A DNA stretch of 64,000 bases from Pseudomonas sp. PDM18 (GTDB lineage Bacteria; Pseudomonadota; Gammaproteobacteria; Pseudomonadales; Pseudomonadaceae), in the NCBI RefSeq assembly GCF_014852585.1, contig NZ_JACVBX010000008.1:186001-250000 (forward strand), written 5' to 3'. The notes under the pieces were generated by a model, which searched no databases, was not told the DNA's origin, and saw only the letters and a list, made by a program, of their open reading frames with translations. How positions within the stretch are numbered: the first letter of the stretch is position 1; each line of letters begins with the position of its first letter. A program made the translations under genes and the position numbers. This document shows positions 8,103 to 17,624 of the stretch, piece after piece.

Positions 8103-9224
8103 TCAGTTGCCGCCGACGGCCGCGCTGGTGCTGATGATGTTGGCCGACGGCAGCAGTTGGCTGATGAAGCGGTTCCAGCGCGTGATGTTGGCCGGGCCGA
8201 TGAACACCACGTCCTGCGGCTGCATGGCGAATTCCTTGGCCAGGGCGTAGGCGGTCGGCCGCTTGGCTTCCAGGTGGAAGACCTGGGCCCGGAAGGCGCC
8301 CGGCGCGCTGCCGGCGACCGGTTCCGGGTTGCCACGGATCACGTAGACCGAGTCGCCGTCGGAGGTTTCGGGGGCCAGGCCGCCGGCGTTGCCGAGCACT
8401 TCCAGCAGGGACAGACCGGTGGTGCGATAGGTGACCACCTGCGGACGCTCCACTTCACCGACCACGTAGACTTTCTTGCGGTCGTTGTAGGGCAGGTGGA
8501 TCTGGTCGCCGTTCTTCAGGTAGATACCGGTCAGCGTCGAACCGGAGCGGTTGAGCGCGTCGACGTCGAGCACGTATTCGCGGCCATCACGCTTGAGCGT
8601 CAGCCCGGAAAGGTCCGCCTCGCCGGTGATCACCCCGGCCTTGCTGACCGCCTGCACCAGCGTGGTAGGCGTGTTGTTCAGTTCGACCTGACCGCCGTTC
8701 TGGAAGGCCCCGGAGAGCACCACGTGCTGGCTGCCATAGCGCAGCACGGTGACGTCCACCTGCGGGTCGACGATTCCCTTGTTCGCCAGCCGTCGGGACA
8801 GACTCGTACGCAACTGCGCCGGAGTCTGTCCTTCGGCGCGCACCACGCCGGCATAGGGGAAGAAGATGTTGCCGTCGGCGCCGACAACGCGTCCGTTGGC
8901 TTCCATCTGCTGGGTCGAGCCGGGGCTGGTCAGTTCCGGGTGATCCCAGACGGTCACCAGCAGTACGTCGCCACCACCGATCACATAGTCCTCCTGGGGA
9001 GGACGGTAGTTCAGCAGTTCCGTCGGCACGCCGGGCCGGGCGGCGAAATCGGCTTCCTGGCGTTGCAGCACCTGGGCCGTGATGGGCACGAGGGTGATGT
9101 TCATCCCCTGTTTTTGTGCCTCACTCTGGATATCGGAATCCGTCATGTGCTGACCGGGGGAGAACACGCAGCCTTGTAGCGCCAGACTGCCGACTACAAA
9201 GCTGAAAGCGAGCAGGTTTTTCAT
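8103..9224 (-). CDS. wza: Polysaccharide export outer-membrane lipoprotein, Wza-like
   Basis: The 373-residue protein starts MKNLLAFSFVVGSLALQGC, a lipoprotein signal with the acylated Cys at residue 19, and GGAAGG precedes the ATG. YVIGGGDVLLVTVWDHPEL marks the poly-export domain, and SLBB-like repeats follow (VVLSGAFQNGGQV and VYVVGEVERPQVV), as in Wza. Wza forms the octameric translocon through which capsule or exopolysaccharide leaves the cell, working with Wzc. Here it is the last gene of the operon, with Wzc encoded about 10 kb upstream in the same transcript. Length is near that of E. coli Wza. Confidence 0.93.
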   Translation of the reverse strand: MKNLLAFSFVVGSLALQGCVFSPGQHMTDSDIQSEAQKQGMNITLVPITAQVLQRQEADFAARPGVPTELLNYRPPQEDYVIGGGDVLLVTVWDHPELTSPGSTQQMEANGRVVGADGNIFFPYAGVVRAEGQTPAQLRTSLSRRLANKGIVDPQVDVTVLRYGSQHVVLSGAFQNGGQVELNNTPTTLVQAVSKAGVITGEADLSGLTLKRDGREYVLDVDALNRSGSTLTGIYLKNGDQIHLPYNDRKKVYVVGEVERPQVVTYRTTGLSLLEVLGNAGGLAPETSDGDSVYVIRGNPEPVAGSAPGAFRAQVFHLEAKRPTAYALAKEFAMQPQDVVFIGPANITRWNRFISQLLPSANIISTSAAVGGN

Positions 9225-9255
9225 GGCAATCCTTCCTTGAAGCTTGTGTGGAAAC

Positions 9256-10656
9256 TCAATAGGCATTGCGGTGTACGAAACCCTTGAACAGGGTCAGCAA
9301 GACAATCTTCAGGTCCCACCAGACGGACCAGTTCTCGATGTAGTCCAGATCGAACTCGATGCGCTTCTGCATCTTCTCCAGGGTGTCTGTTTCGCCACGC
9401 CAGCCGTTCACCTGGGCCCAGCCGGTAATGCCTGGCTTGACCTTGTGACGCAGCATGTAACGGCTGACCTGACGCCGGTATTGCTCGTTGTGCGCCACGG
9501 CGTGGGGGCGTGGGCCGACCACGGACATGTCGCCGAGCAAGACGTTGAAGAACTGTGGCAATTCATCCAGCGAGGTGCGCCGCAGGAAGGCGCCCAGCGG
9601 GGTGATGCGGCAATCGTTGCGCGAGGCCTGGATAACGGCGGCGCCGTCCTCCATGACTGTCATGCTGCGGAACTTCCAGACGCGGATGGGCCGGCCATCC
9701 ATGCCGTAGCGGGTCTGCCGGAACAGCACCGGGCCGCGCGAGGTGAGCTTCACGGCCACTGCGATGCACAACATGGGCACGGCGATCAGCAGCAGGATCA
9801 ACGAGGCCAGCACGATGTCCTCGATGCGCTTGAGCACGGCGTTGGGGCCGTCCATGGGCGTGTCGAAGATGCTGATGGTGGCCAGCCCGTTGATGCTCTC
9901 GCTGCGCGCGTGCAGCAGGTCGAACATGAACAGGTCGGGGATCAGGTAGACCGACACCGTGGTGTCGGAAAGCTCGCGGATCAGCTCGTTGAGCAGCGGC
10001 TCGCGGGACAGCGGCAGGGTCAGGTAGACCTTGTCGATCTGCCCCGAGCGAGCGGCCTCGATCAGCGCCAGGCGGTCGCCTTTCACCGGTACCCGCTCGC
10101 CCAGTTCCATCTGCTGCGGGCGGTCGTCGTAGAAGCCGATCAGTCGCAGGCCCATCCAGGGTGCGGCAAGGATGGTCTCGGCCAGTCGCGCGCCGACTTC
10201 GCCGGTGCCGTAGATGGCCACATTGCGGCTGTTGAAGCCATGGCGTCGGGCGACGCGCAGCAACATGCGGATGGCCAGGCGGTAGCCGCACATGATCAGC
10301 AGCGCTGCGGCGAACCAGCCCAGGCGCCGGGGTTCTTCCAGCTCCACATGGCGCAGCGAGATGTCCAACAGCAGCACAGCGAAGAACGCAAGCGACCAGT
10401 ACAGGGTGACGCTCAACGACTCACGTAGCAGCGACTCGCCACGCCAGGAGCCGTAGAGCTGGTTCAGCTCGCCGAGCCAGTGAAACAGCATCACGCAGAG
10501 CAGCACCGAGACCCAGATCTGTGCATCCAGCACGCCATTGCCGGCGCCAAGCAGCACGACCCCGGTGAGTACGATCACCAGGATGTCGCTCAGGCGGTGC
10601 GCCAGCGAGATCAGCGACTGGTGCGCACGCAGAATTCCTTTCGTCTTGTTGGGCAT
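9256..10656 (-). CDS. wcaJ: Undecaprenyl-phosphate glucose phosphotransferase (WcaJ/PslA-like initiating transferase)
   Basis: This is a 466-residue polyisoprenyl-phosphate hexose-1-phosphate transferase. Four or more membrane segments lie in the first about 150 residues, followed by a CoA-binding-like Rossmann region (NVAIYGTGEVGARLAE). The C-terminal bacterial sugar transferase domain contains RFRSMTVMEDG, DELPQFFNVLLGDMSVVGPRP and KPGITGWAQVNGWRGE. Such enzymes move the first sugar phosphate, usually glucose, from UDP-sugar to undecaprenyl phosphate at the inner membrane and so start each repeat unit. The gene sits between rmlA and wza. The sugar is inferred from the family. Confidence 0.92.
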   Translation of the reverse strand: MPNKTKGILRAHQSLISLAHRLSDILVIVLTGVVLLGAGNGVLDAQIWVSVLLCVMLFHWLGELNQLYGSWRGESLLRESLSVTLYWSLAFFAVLLLDISLRHVELEEPRRLGWFAAALLIMCGYRLAIRMLLRVARRHGFNSRNVAIYGTGEVGARLAETILAAPWMGLRLIGFYDDRPQQMELGERVPVKGDRLALIEAARSGQIDKVYLTLPLSREPLLNELIRELSDTTVSVYLIPDLFMFDLLHARSESINGLATISIFDTPMDGPNAVLKRIEDIVLASLILLLIAVPMLCIAVAVKLTSRGPVLFRQTRYGMDGRPIRVWKFRSMTVMEDGAAVIQASRNDCRITPLGAFLRRTSLDELPQFFNVLLGDMSVVGPRPHAVAHNEQYRRQVSRYMLRHKVKPGITGWAQVNGWRGETDTLEKMQKRIEFDLDYIENWSVWWDLKIVLLTLFKGFVHRNAY

Positions 10657-10758
10657 GATGACCTCACGACTGCCGGCGTCGCTCCTGGCGCCGCTGCATC
10701 GCAGTCCGTTATCGGGCGCAGTGCCGGCCAGCCCTCCACGGGCTCGCCGGGTGCGGGT

Positions 10759-11634
10759 TCACTGTCGCTTGTCCAGCAGCAGTTGCTGCAGGTAGCGGCC
10801 ATAGCCGGTCTTGCTCAGGCGCTCGGCCTGCAGCGCCAGCTGCGTATCGCTGAGCCAGCCCTGCTGGAAGGCGATCTCCTCCAGGCAGGCGACCTTGAGT
10901 CCCTGGCGCTCCTCGATGGTCTGCACGAAATGGCCGGCCTCCATCAGCGATTCGTGGGTGCCGGTGTCCAGCCAGGCGAACCCGCGGCCGAGCAGGCTGA
11001 CGTGCAGTTCGCCCAGCTCCAGGTAAAGGTTGTTGATGTCGGTGATTTCCAGTTCGCCGCGGGCCGAAGGGCGGATCTGGCGGGCCATGTCCACCACGCG
11101 GTTGTCGTAGAAATACAAACCGGTGACGGCGTAGTTGGAGCGCGGCACGCGGGGTTTTTCCTCGATGGAAAGCACCCGGCCTGCGTCGTCGAACTCGACC
11201 ACGCCGAAGCGCCCCGGGTCCGCCACCTGGTAGCCGAACACGGTGGCGCCCCGGGACCGCGCAGCAGCTTCGCGCAGGGTTTCGGTGAAGCCCTGGCCGT
11301 AGAAGATGTTGTCGCCCAGCACCAGGCACACCGAGTCGTCGCCGATGAATTGCGCGCCGATCAGGAAGGCCTGCGCCAGCCCGTCCGGCGCCGGCTGCAC
11401 GGCGTATTGCAGGCGCACGCCGAACTGCTCGCCGTCACCCAGCAGGGCGCGGAAGTTCGGCAGGTCGGCGGGCGTGCAGATCAGCAGGATGTCGTCGATG
11501 CCGGCGAGCATCAGCACTGATAGCGGGTAGTACACCATCGGCTTGTCGTAGATCGGCAGCAGTTGCTTGGACACACCCAGGGTAATGGGATGCAGGCGGG
11601 TGCCGGAGCCACCGGCGAGGATGATGCCTTTCAT
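10759..11634 (-). CDS. rmlA: Glucose-1-phosphate thymidylyltransferase
   Basis: The 291-residue protein has the nucleotidyltransferase signature [20 protein letters not shown] at its N-terminus and [10 protein letters not shown] in the active site, and matches RmlA/RfbA in length. It forms dTDP-glucose from dTTP and glucose-1-phosphate. No rmlB, rmlC or rmlD is in the cluster, so further conversion of dTDP-glucose would need enzymes encoded elsewhere; the DegT aminotransferase of this operon is a possible user of the product. The gene overlaps the upstream glycosyltransferase by 4 nt and is separated by about 100 nt from the initiating transferase gene. Confidence 0.93.
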   Translation of the reverse strand: MKGIILAGGSGTRLHPITLGVSKQLLPIYDKPMVYYPLSVLMLAGIDDILLICTPADLPNFRALLGDGEQFGVRLQYAVQPAPDGLAQAFLIGAQFIGDDSVCLVLGDNIFYGQGFTETLREAAARSRGATVFGYQVADPGRFGVVEFDDAGRVLSIEEKPRVPRSNYAVTGLYFYDNRVVDMARQIRPSARGELEITDINNLYLELGELHVSLLGRGFAWLDTGTHESLMEAGHFVQTIEERQGLKVACLEEIAFQQGWLSDTQLALQAERLSKTGYGRYLQQLLLDKRQ

Positions 11635-12749
11635 GATCTGCCTCCTTGCTTGGCGATCTGTTTGGCGTCGAAGCGCGCCGGGTAGTCCGAGCGCTCGGTC
11701 AGAAAGGAGTCGATCAGGCTGGAAAGCCGCAGTGCAGAGATGTCCCAGGAGTAACGCAGGACGTTCTCCTGCCCCAGACGGCGCAGGTCGGCACGCAGCT
11801 TGTGGTCGAGCAGCACGCGGCGCAGGGCGGCGGCAATGCCAGGCGGATCGAGGGGGTCGAAGTACAGCACCGAGTTGCCCAGCACTTCGGGAATCGACGC
11901 ACTGCTGGCGGCCACCACCGGGCAGCCACAGGCCTGTGCTTCCAGCGGCGGGATGCCGAAGCCTTCGTACAGCGACGGGAAGGCGAAGACGGCAGCATTG
12001 CGGTATTGCTCGATCAGCTGATCGTCATCCAGCCGGCCCAGCCAACGCACCCGGTCACCCTGCCCGCTCTGCTGCAGTTGCGCATCGACGAAGCTGCGGT
12101 TGGCGGCACCTACGATGCGCAATTCCACGTCCAGCTCGCCGAGCAGGCGGAACGCTTCGATCAGCCGCGAGAAGTTCTTGTGCGCCGCCGGTGAGGACAC
12201 CGCCAGGACATAGGGACGTTCGAGCAGCGTCGGTTCCAGGCCGGTGCAGAATTCGGCGGATACCGCATTGGCGATCACATGGATGCCTTTGCGGTCGATG
12301 CCATAGTGCGAGGCGATCTCCTCGCGGGAAAACTCGCTGACCGTGACCTGCGCCAGCGAGCGGCGCAGCATCAGCGGGATCATCACGCGATACAGCGCGC
12401 GGAACTTCCAGGAGAAACTTTCCGGGTGGCGCACGTAGGTGATGTCGTGGTGCGTCACCACCTGCCGCGAATATGCCAGCGGCGCCGTGCTACACAGCGA
12501 GACCAGCAGCGGCCGGCCGTGACGGGCCAGCCACAGCGGCAGGTCGATCTGCTCCCAGAGGTGCCCGCTGCGCTGACCGATCTGTTCGACACGGAGTTGG
12601 CTGGCGATATCCGGGCGGAGGATTTCGCCAGGCGGCACGACGAAGTGGAGGTCGCTGCGCAGCCGCGCCAGCGACAGCGAAATCTGTTCGGCGAAGCGCT
12701 GCACACCACTCACTTGCTGGGTGAGAAAACGCGCGTTGATCACGATCAT
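11631..12749 (-). CDS. GT4-family glycosyltransferase
   Basis: The 372-residue protein has a GT-B fold. The N-terminal half begins [22 protein letters not shown] and the C-terminal half carries the nucleotide-sugar site [20 protein letters not shown] and the GT4 motif [19 protein letters not shown]. It resembles mannosyl- or rhamnosyltransferases of the WbaZ/WbdA type, which add a sugar to the lipid-linked repeat unit on the cytoplasmic face. Translation is coupled to rmlA by a 4-nt overlap. Donor and linkage cannot be deduced. Confidence 0.88.
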   Translation of the reverse strand: MIVINARFLTQQVSGVQRFAEQISLSLARLRSDLHFVVPPGEILRPDIASQLRVEQIGQRSGHLWEQIDLPLWLARHGRPLLVSLCSTAPLAYSRQVVTHHDITYVRHPESFSWKFRALYRVMIPLMLRRSLAQVTVSEFSREEIASHYGIDRKGIHVIANAVSAEFCTGLEPTLLERPYVLAVSSPAAHKNFSRLIEAFRLLGELDVELRIVGAANRSFVDAQLQQSGQGDRVRWLGRLDDDQLIEQYRNAAVFAFPSLYEGFGIPPLEAQACGCPVVAASSASIPEVLGNSVLYFDPLDPPGIAAALRRVLLDHKLRADLRRLGQENVLRYSWDISALRLSSLIDSFLTERSDYPARFDAKQIAKQGGRS

Positions 12750-12769
12750 TTAGGTTCTCCGCGATGGAG

Positions 12770-15385
12770 TCAGCGCAACGACAGTTGCGGGGTCGACGCG
12801 CTGCGCACCAGGGTGGGCGACTCGTCGATGCGGATGCTGGCCTGGCAGTCGCCGCCGCCTGCGGGGCACTGCCAGGGCACCGGCCGGCCCTCGCGGCGGG
12901 CGATACCGTCGACGGCGTCCAGGCGCCAGAGGGTGTCGCTGCTGCCGGGCTTGCTGGTGATGTTCAGGGTCTGCTCGTGGCCCAGGGTCCAGGCCACCAG
13001 GATTTCCTCGCTGGCCTTGGCGAAGCGCAGCAGGTAAACGTTGGGATCCTCGTTCGGTACGCGGCCGACGAAGCGGTAGCGGCCGATGATGTCGGCGATG
13101 CTGGCCATCGCGTGGTACGCCGGCTTGGGCTGGCCGCCGGCGGTGAGCAGACCGAAGTTGTGCTCCATGTCCGTGCGGTCGATGCCGTCGTCCACCAGGT
13201 CGTACCACCAGGCGCCCTTCACGTTCGGCAGGCTGCGCACCAGCACATAGGCCCGGGCCAGGTAGGCGGCCTGGCGCTCGCGGCTGATGCCGCAATCGCC
13301 TTCGTGGGCCGGCCAGCTGAACTCGGTGAAGTACAGCGGGACCGGTTTACCGGCGGCGTGTTCCAGCTTCTGGTTGACGCCCTGGAACCAGTTCAGCCAG
13401 GCCTCGGGAGTAGACATCTCGCCCTCGCAGTACACCGAGGGATGCAGCGAGATACCGTCGGCGACATCCAGTACGCCGCCACTGGCGATGCGCTCGGCGA
13501 AGCCCTGGCGAATGCCCTTGAGGGTGACGGCCCCGGCGAGCACCTTCGCCTGCGGGTCTTCCTCGCGGATCACCTTGGCGGCGGCGCGCACCAGGGTCAG
13601 GTAGTCGTCGCTGAAGTCCTTGTCGGTGGCGTTTTCCGAGTCCCACTCGTTCCACACTTCGTAGTAGGCGACCTGCCCTTTGAAGCTGCGCGCCACGTAG
13701 CGCACGTAACGCAGGTAGCCCTCGCGGGAGGCGTCGTCACGCGGCTTGGCGTTGCCGTAGAACTGGTTCTCGTTGCCCAGGATCAGCAGCGTGTCTATCC
13801 CCAAGCTGCGGGTGCTGCGCAGCTGCGCGCGCCAGGCGGCATCGATGGACAACTTGCCGCGCTCGCGCTCGACACTGGACCAGTAGGCGTCGTCGCGGAA
13901 CGACAGGATGCCGGCCTCGCGGGCCAGGCGATTGATGCCATCGCGATTGCCCGCACGGATGTTCTGGTGGGTACTGGCGCCGACGATGAATTCCGCCGGG
14001 CCGAGGTTTGCCACCGGTGCTTCCTTGGCCATGCTGGACGGCGATTGCAGCAGCCCGCCGATCAACAGCGCACAGGCCAGCAGACTGAGCATGCCGCCCT
14101 GCAGGCGCAGGGTGCGCGGTGCCGGTTGCGGCGCGGTTTCGCCCGGCAGGCGCAGGGCGCGGCCGATGGCCAGGCCGAGGAACAGGCTGGGAATCGGCGA
14201 TTCGAGCACGTCGCTGGTCCAGGCGATGAGCAGGATGCAGTAGGCGATGCCGAGCAGCGCGCGGGCTTCACGGCCGGGTTGGCGCTGCAGGCGCATCAGC
14301 ATCGGCACTGCCAGCAGATAGAGAGCAACACCGGCCACGCCGAACAGGCACCAGAGGTAAAGCAGCGAATTGTCCGCCACCGCCAGTTGCTCGACGCCGA
14401 AGATCGGGAAGGCCGCATAGGCGCTGCCGGTCATGCCCAGCCCGGCGCCGGTGTAGATCCAGCCGTTGTAGTCCATCACCTTGATCAGGTTCGGCCAGGT
14501 ATTGACCAGGCGATCGACCATCGAGCCCATCAGGTTGTCGCCGGTGGCGGTCGCCAGGTACGGGTCGACATGGCCGTACAGGCCGTACAGCGGCAACGCC
14601 AGCGCACCGAGCACCACCAGCAGCGTGGCCAGCAGGAACAGCAGGCGCTGGCGGCTGATGCTCATCACCAGCAGGGCCAGGAAGAAGGCGCCGGCGGAGG
14701 ACTTGTTGGTGGTGAGCACGATACCGACCAGCGCAATCAGGTAGATCAGCCCGCGCACCGGCAGTGCCAGGCGGAAGGAACCCAGGTACAGGCTGAACAC
14801 CGCCAGCATCATCGCCAGGCTCGACGACATCCGCGAGAACCCGGCGATGCGATCCAGGCCATAGGCACTCCAGGAACGGTTGCCACTGATTTCGACGCCG
14901 CCCATGGAGTAGGTGTACCCCTTCCAAGGCACGTTGATGGTGAGGTCCAGGGCGATGCCGGCCAGCGAGGCGATCAGGCAGAAGAAGATGATCCAGCCCA
15001 CGGCCTTGCGGTGCATTTCCAGATACTGGCCGCAGAGCAGGCCGAACAGCAGCGGCGCGTAGATAAAGACCGAGAACAAGCCGCTCTGGAACTCGGCGCC
15101 ATGCAGCCGGCCGAGCAGCAGCGAGGCCGCCGCGAGGATCAGCAGCAGCCAAAGGCCGCGCTGCTGTGGGCGGGTGAACAGCTCCCAGCCCACCGCGACG
15201 ATGCAGGCCACTTTGGGCAGGTAGACGATGGCCGACAGGCCGGCCTGGTCGGTGTAGAAGCGCAGCGCACCGTTGAAGGTCTCCACCAGCAGCAAGGCCA
15301 CCAGCACCCCGAGCGCCAGCAACGAGCGGTCGAAGGTCACACGGCGGTCGACCTCAAAGCGTGGATGCGGGGATTGCAGTTCCAT
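12770..15385 (-). CDS. Wzy/WaaL-like polymerase fused to a GH39-like glycoside hydrolase
   Basis: The 871-residue protein joins two parts. Residues about 20-450 hold some 11-12 hydrophobic segments and the pattern of O-antigen polymerase/ligase proteins (for example IVLTTNKSSAGAFFLALLV and a long periplasmic loop). A last hydrophobic stretch (GMLSLLACALLIGGLL) leads into a soluble region that starts near residue 465 and resembles GH39 hydrolases such as PslG. YYEVWNEWD (acid/base Glu near 579) and LYFTEFSW (nucleophile Glu near 687) are intact, and their spacing is close to that of PslG. The hydrolase should face the periplasm. The start MELQSPHP overlaps the upstream GT4 gene by 32 nt. The architecture suggests polymerisation coupled to trimming of the same polymer. 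Confidence 0.85.
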   Translation of the reverse strand: MELQSPHPRFEVDRRVTFDRSLLALGVLVALLLVETFNGALRFYTDQAGLSAIVYLPKVACIVAVGWELFTRPQQRGLWLLLILAAASLLLGRLHGAEFQSGLFSVFIYAPLLFGLLCGQYLEMHRKAVGWIIFFCLIASLAGIALDLTINVPWKGYTYSMGGVEISGNRSWSAYGLDRIAGFSRMSSSLAMMLAVFSLYLGSFRLALPVRGLIYLIALVGIVLTTNKSSAGAFFLALLVMSISRQRLLFLLATLLVVLGALALPLYGLYGHVDPYLATATGDNLMGSMVDRLVNTWPNLIKVMDYNGWIYTGAGLGMTGSAYAAFPIFGVEQLAVADNSLLYLWCLFGVAGVALYLLAVPMLMRLQRQPGREARALLGIAYCILLIAWTSDVLESPIPSLFLGLAIGRALRLPGETAPQPAPRTLRLQGGMLSLLACALLIGGLLQSPSSMAKEAPVANLGPAEFIVGASTHQNIRAGNRDGINRLAREAGILSFRDDAYWSSVERERGKLSIDAAWRAQLRSTRSLGIDTLLILGNENQFYGNAKPRDDASREGYLRYVRYVARSFKGQVAYYEVWNEWDSENATDKDFSDDYLTLVRAAAKVIREEDPQAKVLAGAVTLKGIRQGFAERIASGGVLDVADGISLHPSVYCEGEMSTPEAWLNWFQGVNQKLEHAAGKPVPLYFTEFSWPAHEGDCGISRERQAAYLARAYVLVRSLPNVKGAWWYDLVDDGIDRTDMEHNFGLLTAGGQPKPAYHAMASIADIIGRYRFVGRVPNEDPNVYLLRFAKASEEILVAWTLGHEQTLNITSKPGSSDTLWRLDAVDGIARREGRPVPWQCPAGGGDCQASIRIDESPTLVRSASTPQLSLR

Positions 15386-16586
15386 GCTGGACTCCGCGGG
15401 TAAGCAGGGTGTGGCGCAGGATGGCTTCGTATTCGTCGAGCATCCGTTCCAGGCTGAGCATCGGTGCCACGACCTCACGGGAACGCGAGGCCAGGCGCTG
15501 GCGCAGCACCGGGTCTTGCACCAGGCGCTCGATGGCTTCGCCCAGCGAGTCGCTCCGGTCGGGCGAGCAGAGCAGGCCGTTGATTTCGTCCAGGACGATT
15601 TCCGTCAGGCCGCCCATGCGCGAGGCGATCACCGGCAGGTGGTGGGCGCAGGCTTCCAGCGCCACCAGGCCGAAGGATTCGGGGGAAAGGCTGGGCACCA
15701 CGGCAACGTCGATCTCGGAAAAGAACTCGGCCGCCTTGCGGTAGCCGACGAAGTGCACGCGCTGGGGATCGGCGAGAGACTTCAGCTGGTTTACGTAGGT
15801 GCTGTCGCCCCGTCCGGCGATCAGCAGCGAAGCATCCTCGCCGCGCGCCTGGAACTGCTCGATCAGCCACTCCACGCCTTTGTTCGGGGTCAGCGCGCCG
15901 ATGAAGCCGAAGCGCAGCGGGCGATGCACGCTTACCGACGGCGCGACGGGCACCTCCGCCATTGGCGAGCCGTTGTAGACCACGTGGGTCTGGCTGGCGG
16001 CGAAATACCCGGCATCGAGCAGCGCATTGAGCTGGTAGCGACTGACACCGACCACCGCATCGACGTCGCTGGAAGCCGATGCGTGGGAGCGACGCAGCAG
16101 CGCGCAGGGCGCACATTGCTGCTCGCAGTGGCGGCCCTTGTTGAAGCGCACGCCGCGCGGGCAGGTCAGGTACTGGTCGTGGAGAATCTGCACAATGGGC
16201 AGGTCGGCGTCGCGGATCGCATCCCAGGCCGCGATCGACCAGCCCGACAGGTTGTGGCAGACCACCAGGTCCGGCTCGACCTCTGCCAGCACTTTCGCCA
16301 GCAGTGCACGCATGCTGCGGTTGTAGCGATCCAGTGCGTGCCAGGCGAGGCGTTTCAGCGCGCCGTAGTTCTGTTCGTCGAAGGGCCAGTAGAGATTGCG
16401 CAGACCGGCGCGCAGCACCGGCACCCCGTTGACCGTCTCGCGTTGCAGGCCCGCTTCCGGACCGGTGCAGAGCACCTGCACGTCATGGCCACGCCCGCGC
16501 AGGCCCTCGGCCATGTGCTGCAGCATGACCTCCGTCCCGCCACCGATGTGTGGGGCGTAGAGGGTGTTGAGCAGCAGCAGTCTCAT
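15354..16586 (-). CDS. GT4-family glycosyltransferase
   Basis: The 410-residue GT-B protein begins MRLLLLNTLYAPHIGGGTEVMLQHMAEGLRGRGH, the classic N-terminal acceptor-side segment. Its C-terminal half has RFGFIGALTPNKGVEWLIEQF and PSLSPESFGLVALEACAHHLPVIAS (E-x7-E motif). A Cys cluster CPRGVRFNKGRHCEQQCAPC lies near residue 160, as seen in a subset of GT4 enzymes, and could bind a metal. The ATG overlaps the stop codon of the upstream GT2 gene (ATGA), so translation is coupled. It is expected to act on the lipid-linked oligosaccharide in the cytoplasm. Confidence 0.88.
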   Translation of the reverse strand: MRLLLLNTLYAPHIGGGTEVMLQHMAEGLRGRGHDVQVLCTGPEAGLQRETVNGVPVLRAGLRNLYWPFDEQNYGALKRLAWHALDRYNRSMRALLAKVLAEVEPDLVVCHNLSGWSIAAWDAIRDADLPIVQILHDQYLTCPRGVRFNKGRHCEQQCAPCALLRRSHASASSDVDAVVGVSRYQLNALLDAGYFAASQTHVVYNGSPMAEVPVAPSVSVHRPLRFGFIGALTPNKGVEWLIEQFQARGEDASLLIAGRGDSTYVNQLKSLADPQRVHFVGYRKAAEFFSEIDVAVVPSLSPESFGLVALEACAHHLPVIASRMGGLTEIVLDEINGLLCSPDRSDSLGEAIERLVQDPVLRQRLASRSREVVAPMLSLERMLDEYEAILRHTLLTRGVQHGTAIPASTL

Positions 16587-17581
16587 AGCGGGTAAGCCCG
16601 GTTCATACCCAGCGCGCCGGCCTCGCCATCGCGGATCGCCTGCAGCAGCAGGGCCAGTCGGCTCTCGCGCTGGTGGCGGCGGGCGAAGAAGTGCAGCAGG
16701 CGGATGAACACCCAGCGGTTGAAGCGGTACATCAGCGGCGAGGTGACCCATAGGTTCTTGTCGAACCAGGCCTGGTTGCGCGCGGCGTAGTAGGCGCGCA
16801 GGTCGGAGCTGCCGAGCAAGTAGGTCTCGTAGATGTTGGAGGTGCGCGCCTTGATGTTCCAGGAGTTCTCCAGGTCGTCCAGGCCGGCCTCGGGCACCAG
16901 GTAGAGGTGCCCGCCCAGGGCGCCGATGCGGAAGGTGTATTCGGTGTCGTCGGCGTAGAGCACCAGGTCACGGCGCGGCAGGCCGATGCGGCGGAACAGG
17001 TCGGCATGCCCGAGCAGGCCACCGTAGTAGGCGAACGGCAGCTCCAGCAGCGGCTGCGCCGGGCGCGGCTTCGGCTTGCCCCAGGGGGTGCGGCGCCAGA
17101 GCTTGTAGGGCAGCTGGCGGACATGGAAGCCGAAGTAGCTGGAGCGCGGTGGCGCGATGAAGCGGGTCGGCACGCCGGAGGCGACGTCGGCCTGGTGGGT
17201 CGGCCGGAAACCCAGTACCGCGGTGTTGTCGACACCGTGGCGCAGGGCGCAGTCGATCAGGCGTTGTTTGAGCAGGGGGAAGGAACCCGGCGTCGGCGCG
17301 TTGTCGTCATCCATCAGCCAGATGAAATCGCAGCCGGTCTTCAGCGCGGCATCAATGCCTACGGCGTAGCCATTGGCCGAGCCGGTGTTGCTGTCCAGCT
17401 CGATGACCTGCACGCGATTGGGCCAGAGCATGAACAGCTGGTCCAACTCCGCCACCGAGGCATTGCTGACGACGATGGCGCGGGTGATGTCCTTCTCGCG
17501 GAAGGCGCGGGCCAGCAGTTCCTGCAGGTATTCCAGGCGATCGCCATAAGTCAGCGTCACCAGCACGGTCGATCCATTCAT
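16583..17581 (-). CDS. GT2-family glycosyltransferase (rhamnosyl/galactofuranosyl-transferase type)
   Basis: The 332-residue GT-A protein begins MNGSTVLVTLTYGDRLEYLQELL with AGGAGG 8 nt upstream. SNTGSANGYAVGIDAAL and FIWLMDDDNAPTPGSF supply the nucleotide-sugar site and the metal-binding DDD motif. This pattern resembles GlfT-like galactofuranosyl- and rhamnosyltransferases. The later segment YADDTEYTFRIGALGGHLYLVP is also typical of that subgroup. It is translationally coupled to the following GT4 gene. Donor sugar is unknown. Confidence 0.85.
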   Translation of the reverse strand: MNGSTVLVTLTYGDRLEYLQELLARAFREKDITRAIVVSNASVAELDQLFMLWPNRVQVIELDSNTGSANGYAVGIDAALKTGCDFIWLMDDDNAPTPGSFPLLKQRLIDCALRHGVDNTAVLGFRPTHQADVASGVPTRFIAPPRSSYFGFHVRQLPYKLWRRTPWGKPKPRPAQPLLELPFAYYGGLLGHADLFRRIGLPRRDLVLYADDTEYTFRIGALGGHLYLVPEAGLDDLENSWNIKARTSNIYETYLLGSSDLRAYYAARNQAWFDKNLWVTSPLMYRFNRWVFIRLLHFFARRHQRESRLALLLQAIRDGEAGALGMNRAYPL

Positions 17582-17624
17582 CTCGCCACTCCTCCTTGTA
17601 CCTGGCCTTGTCTGGGGGGGCGCC

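Noticed and set aside
12764-15403. Very long open frame on the plus strand opposite the Wzy-GH39 gene
   Set aside because: GC-rich Pseudomonas genes leave open antisense frames. This one is full of Gln, Ala, Gly and Arg without any family resemblance, while the minus-strand frame shows clear domains.
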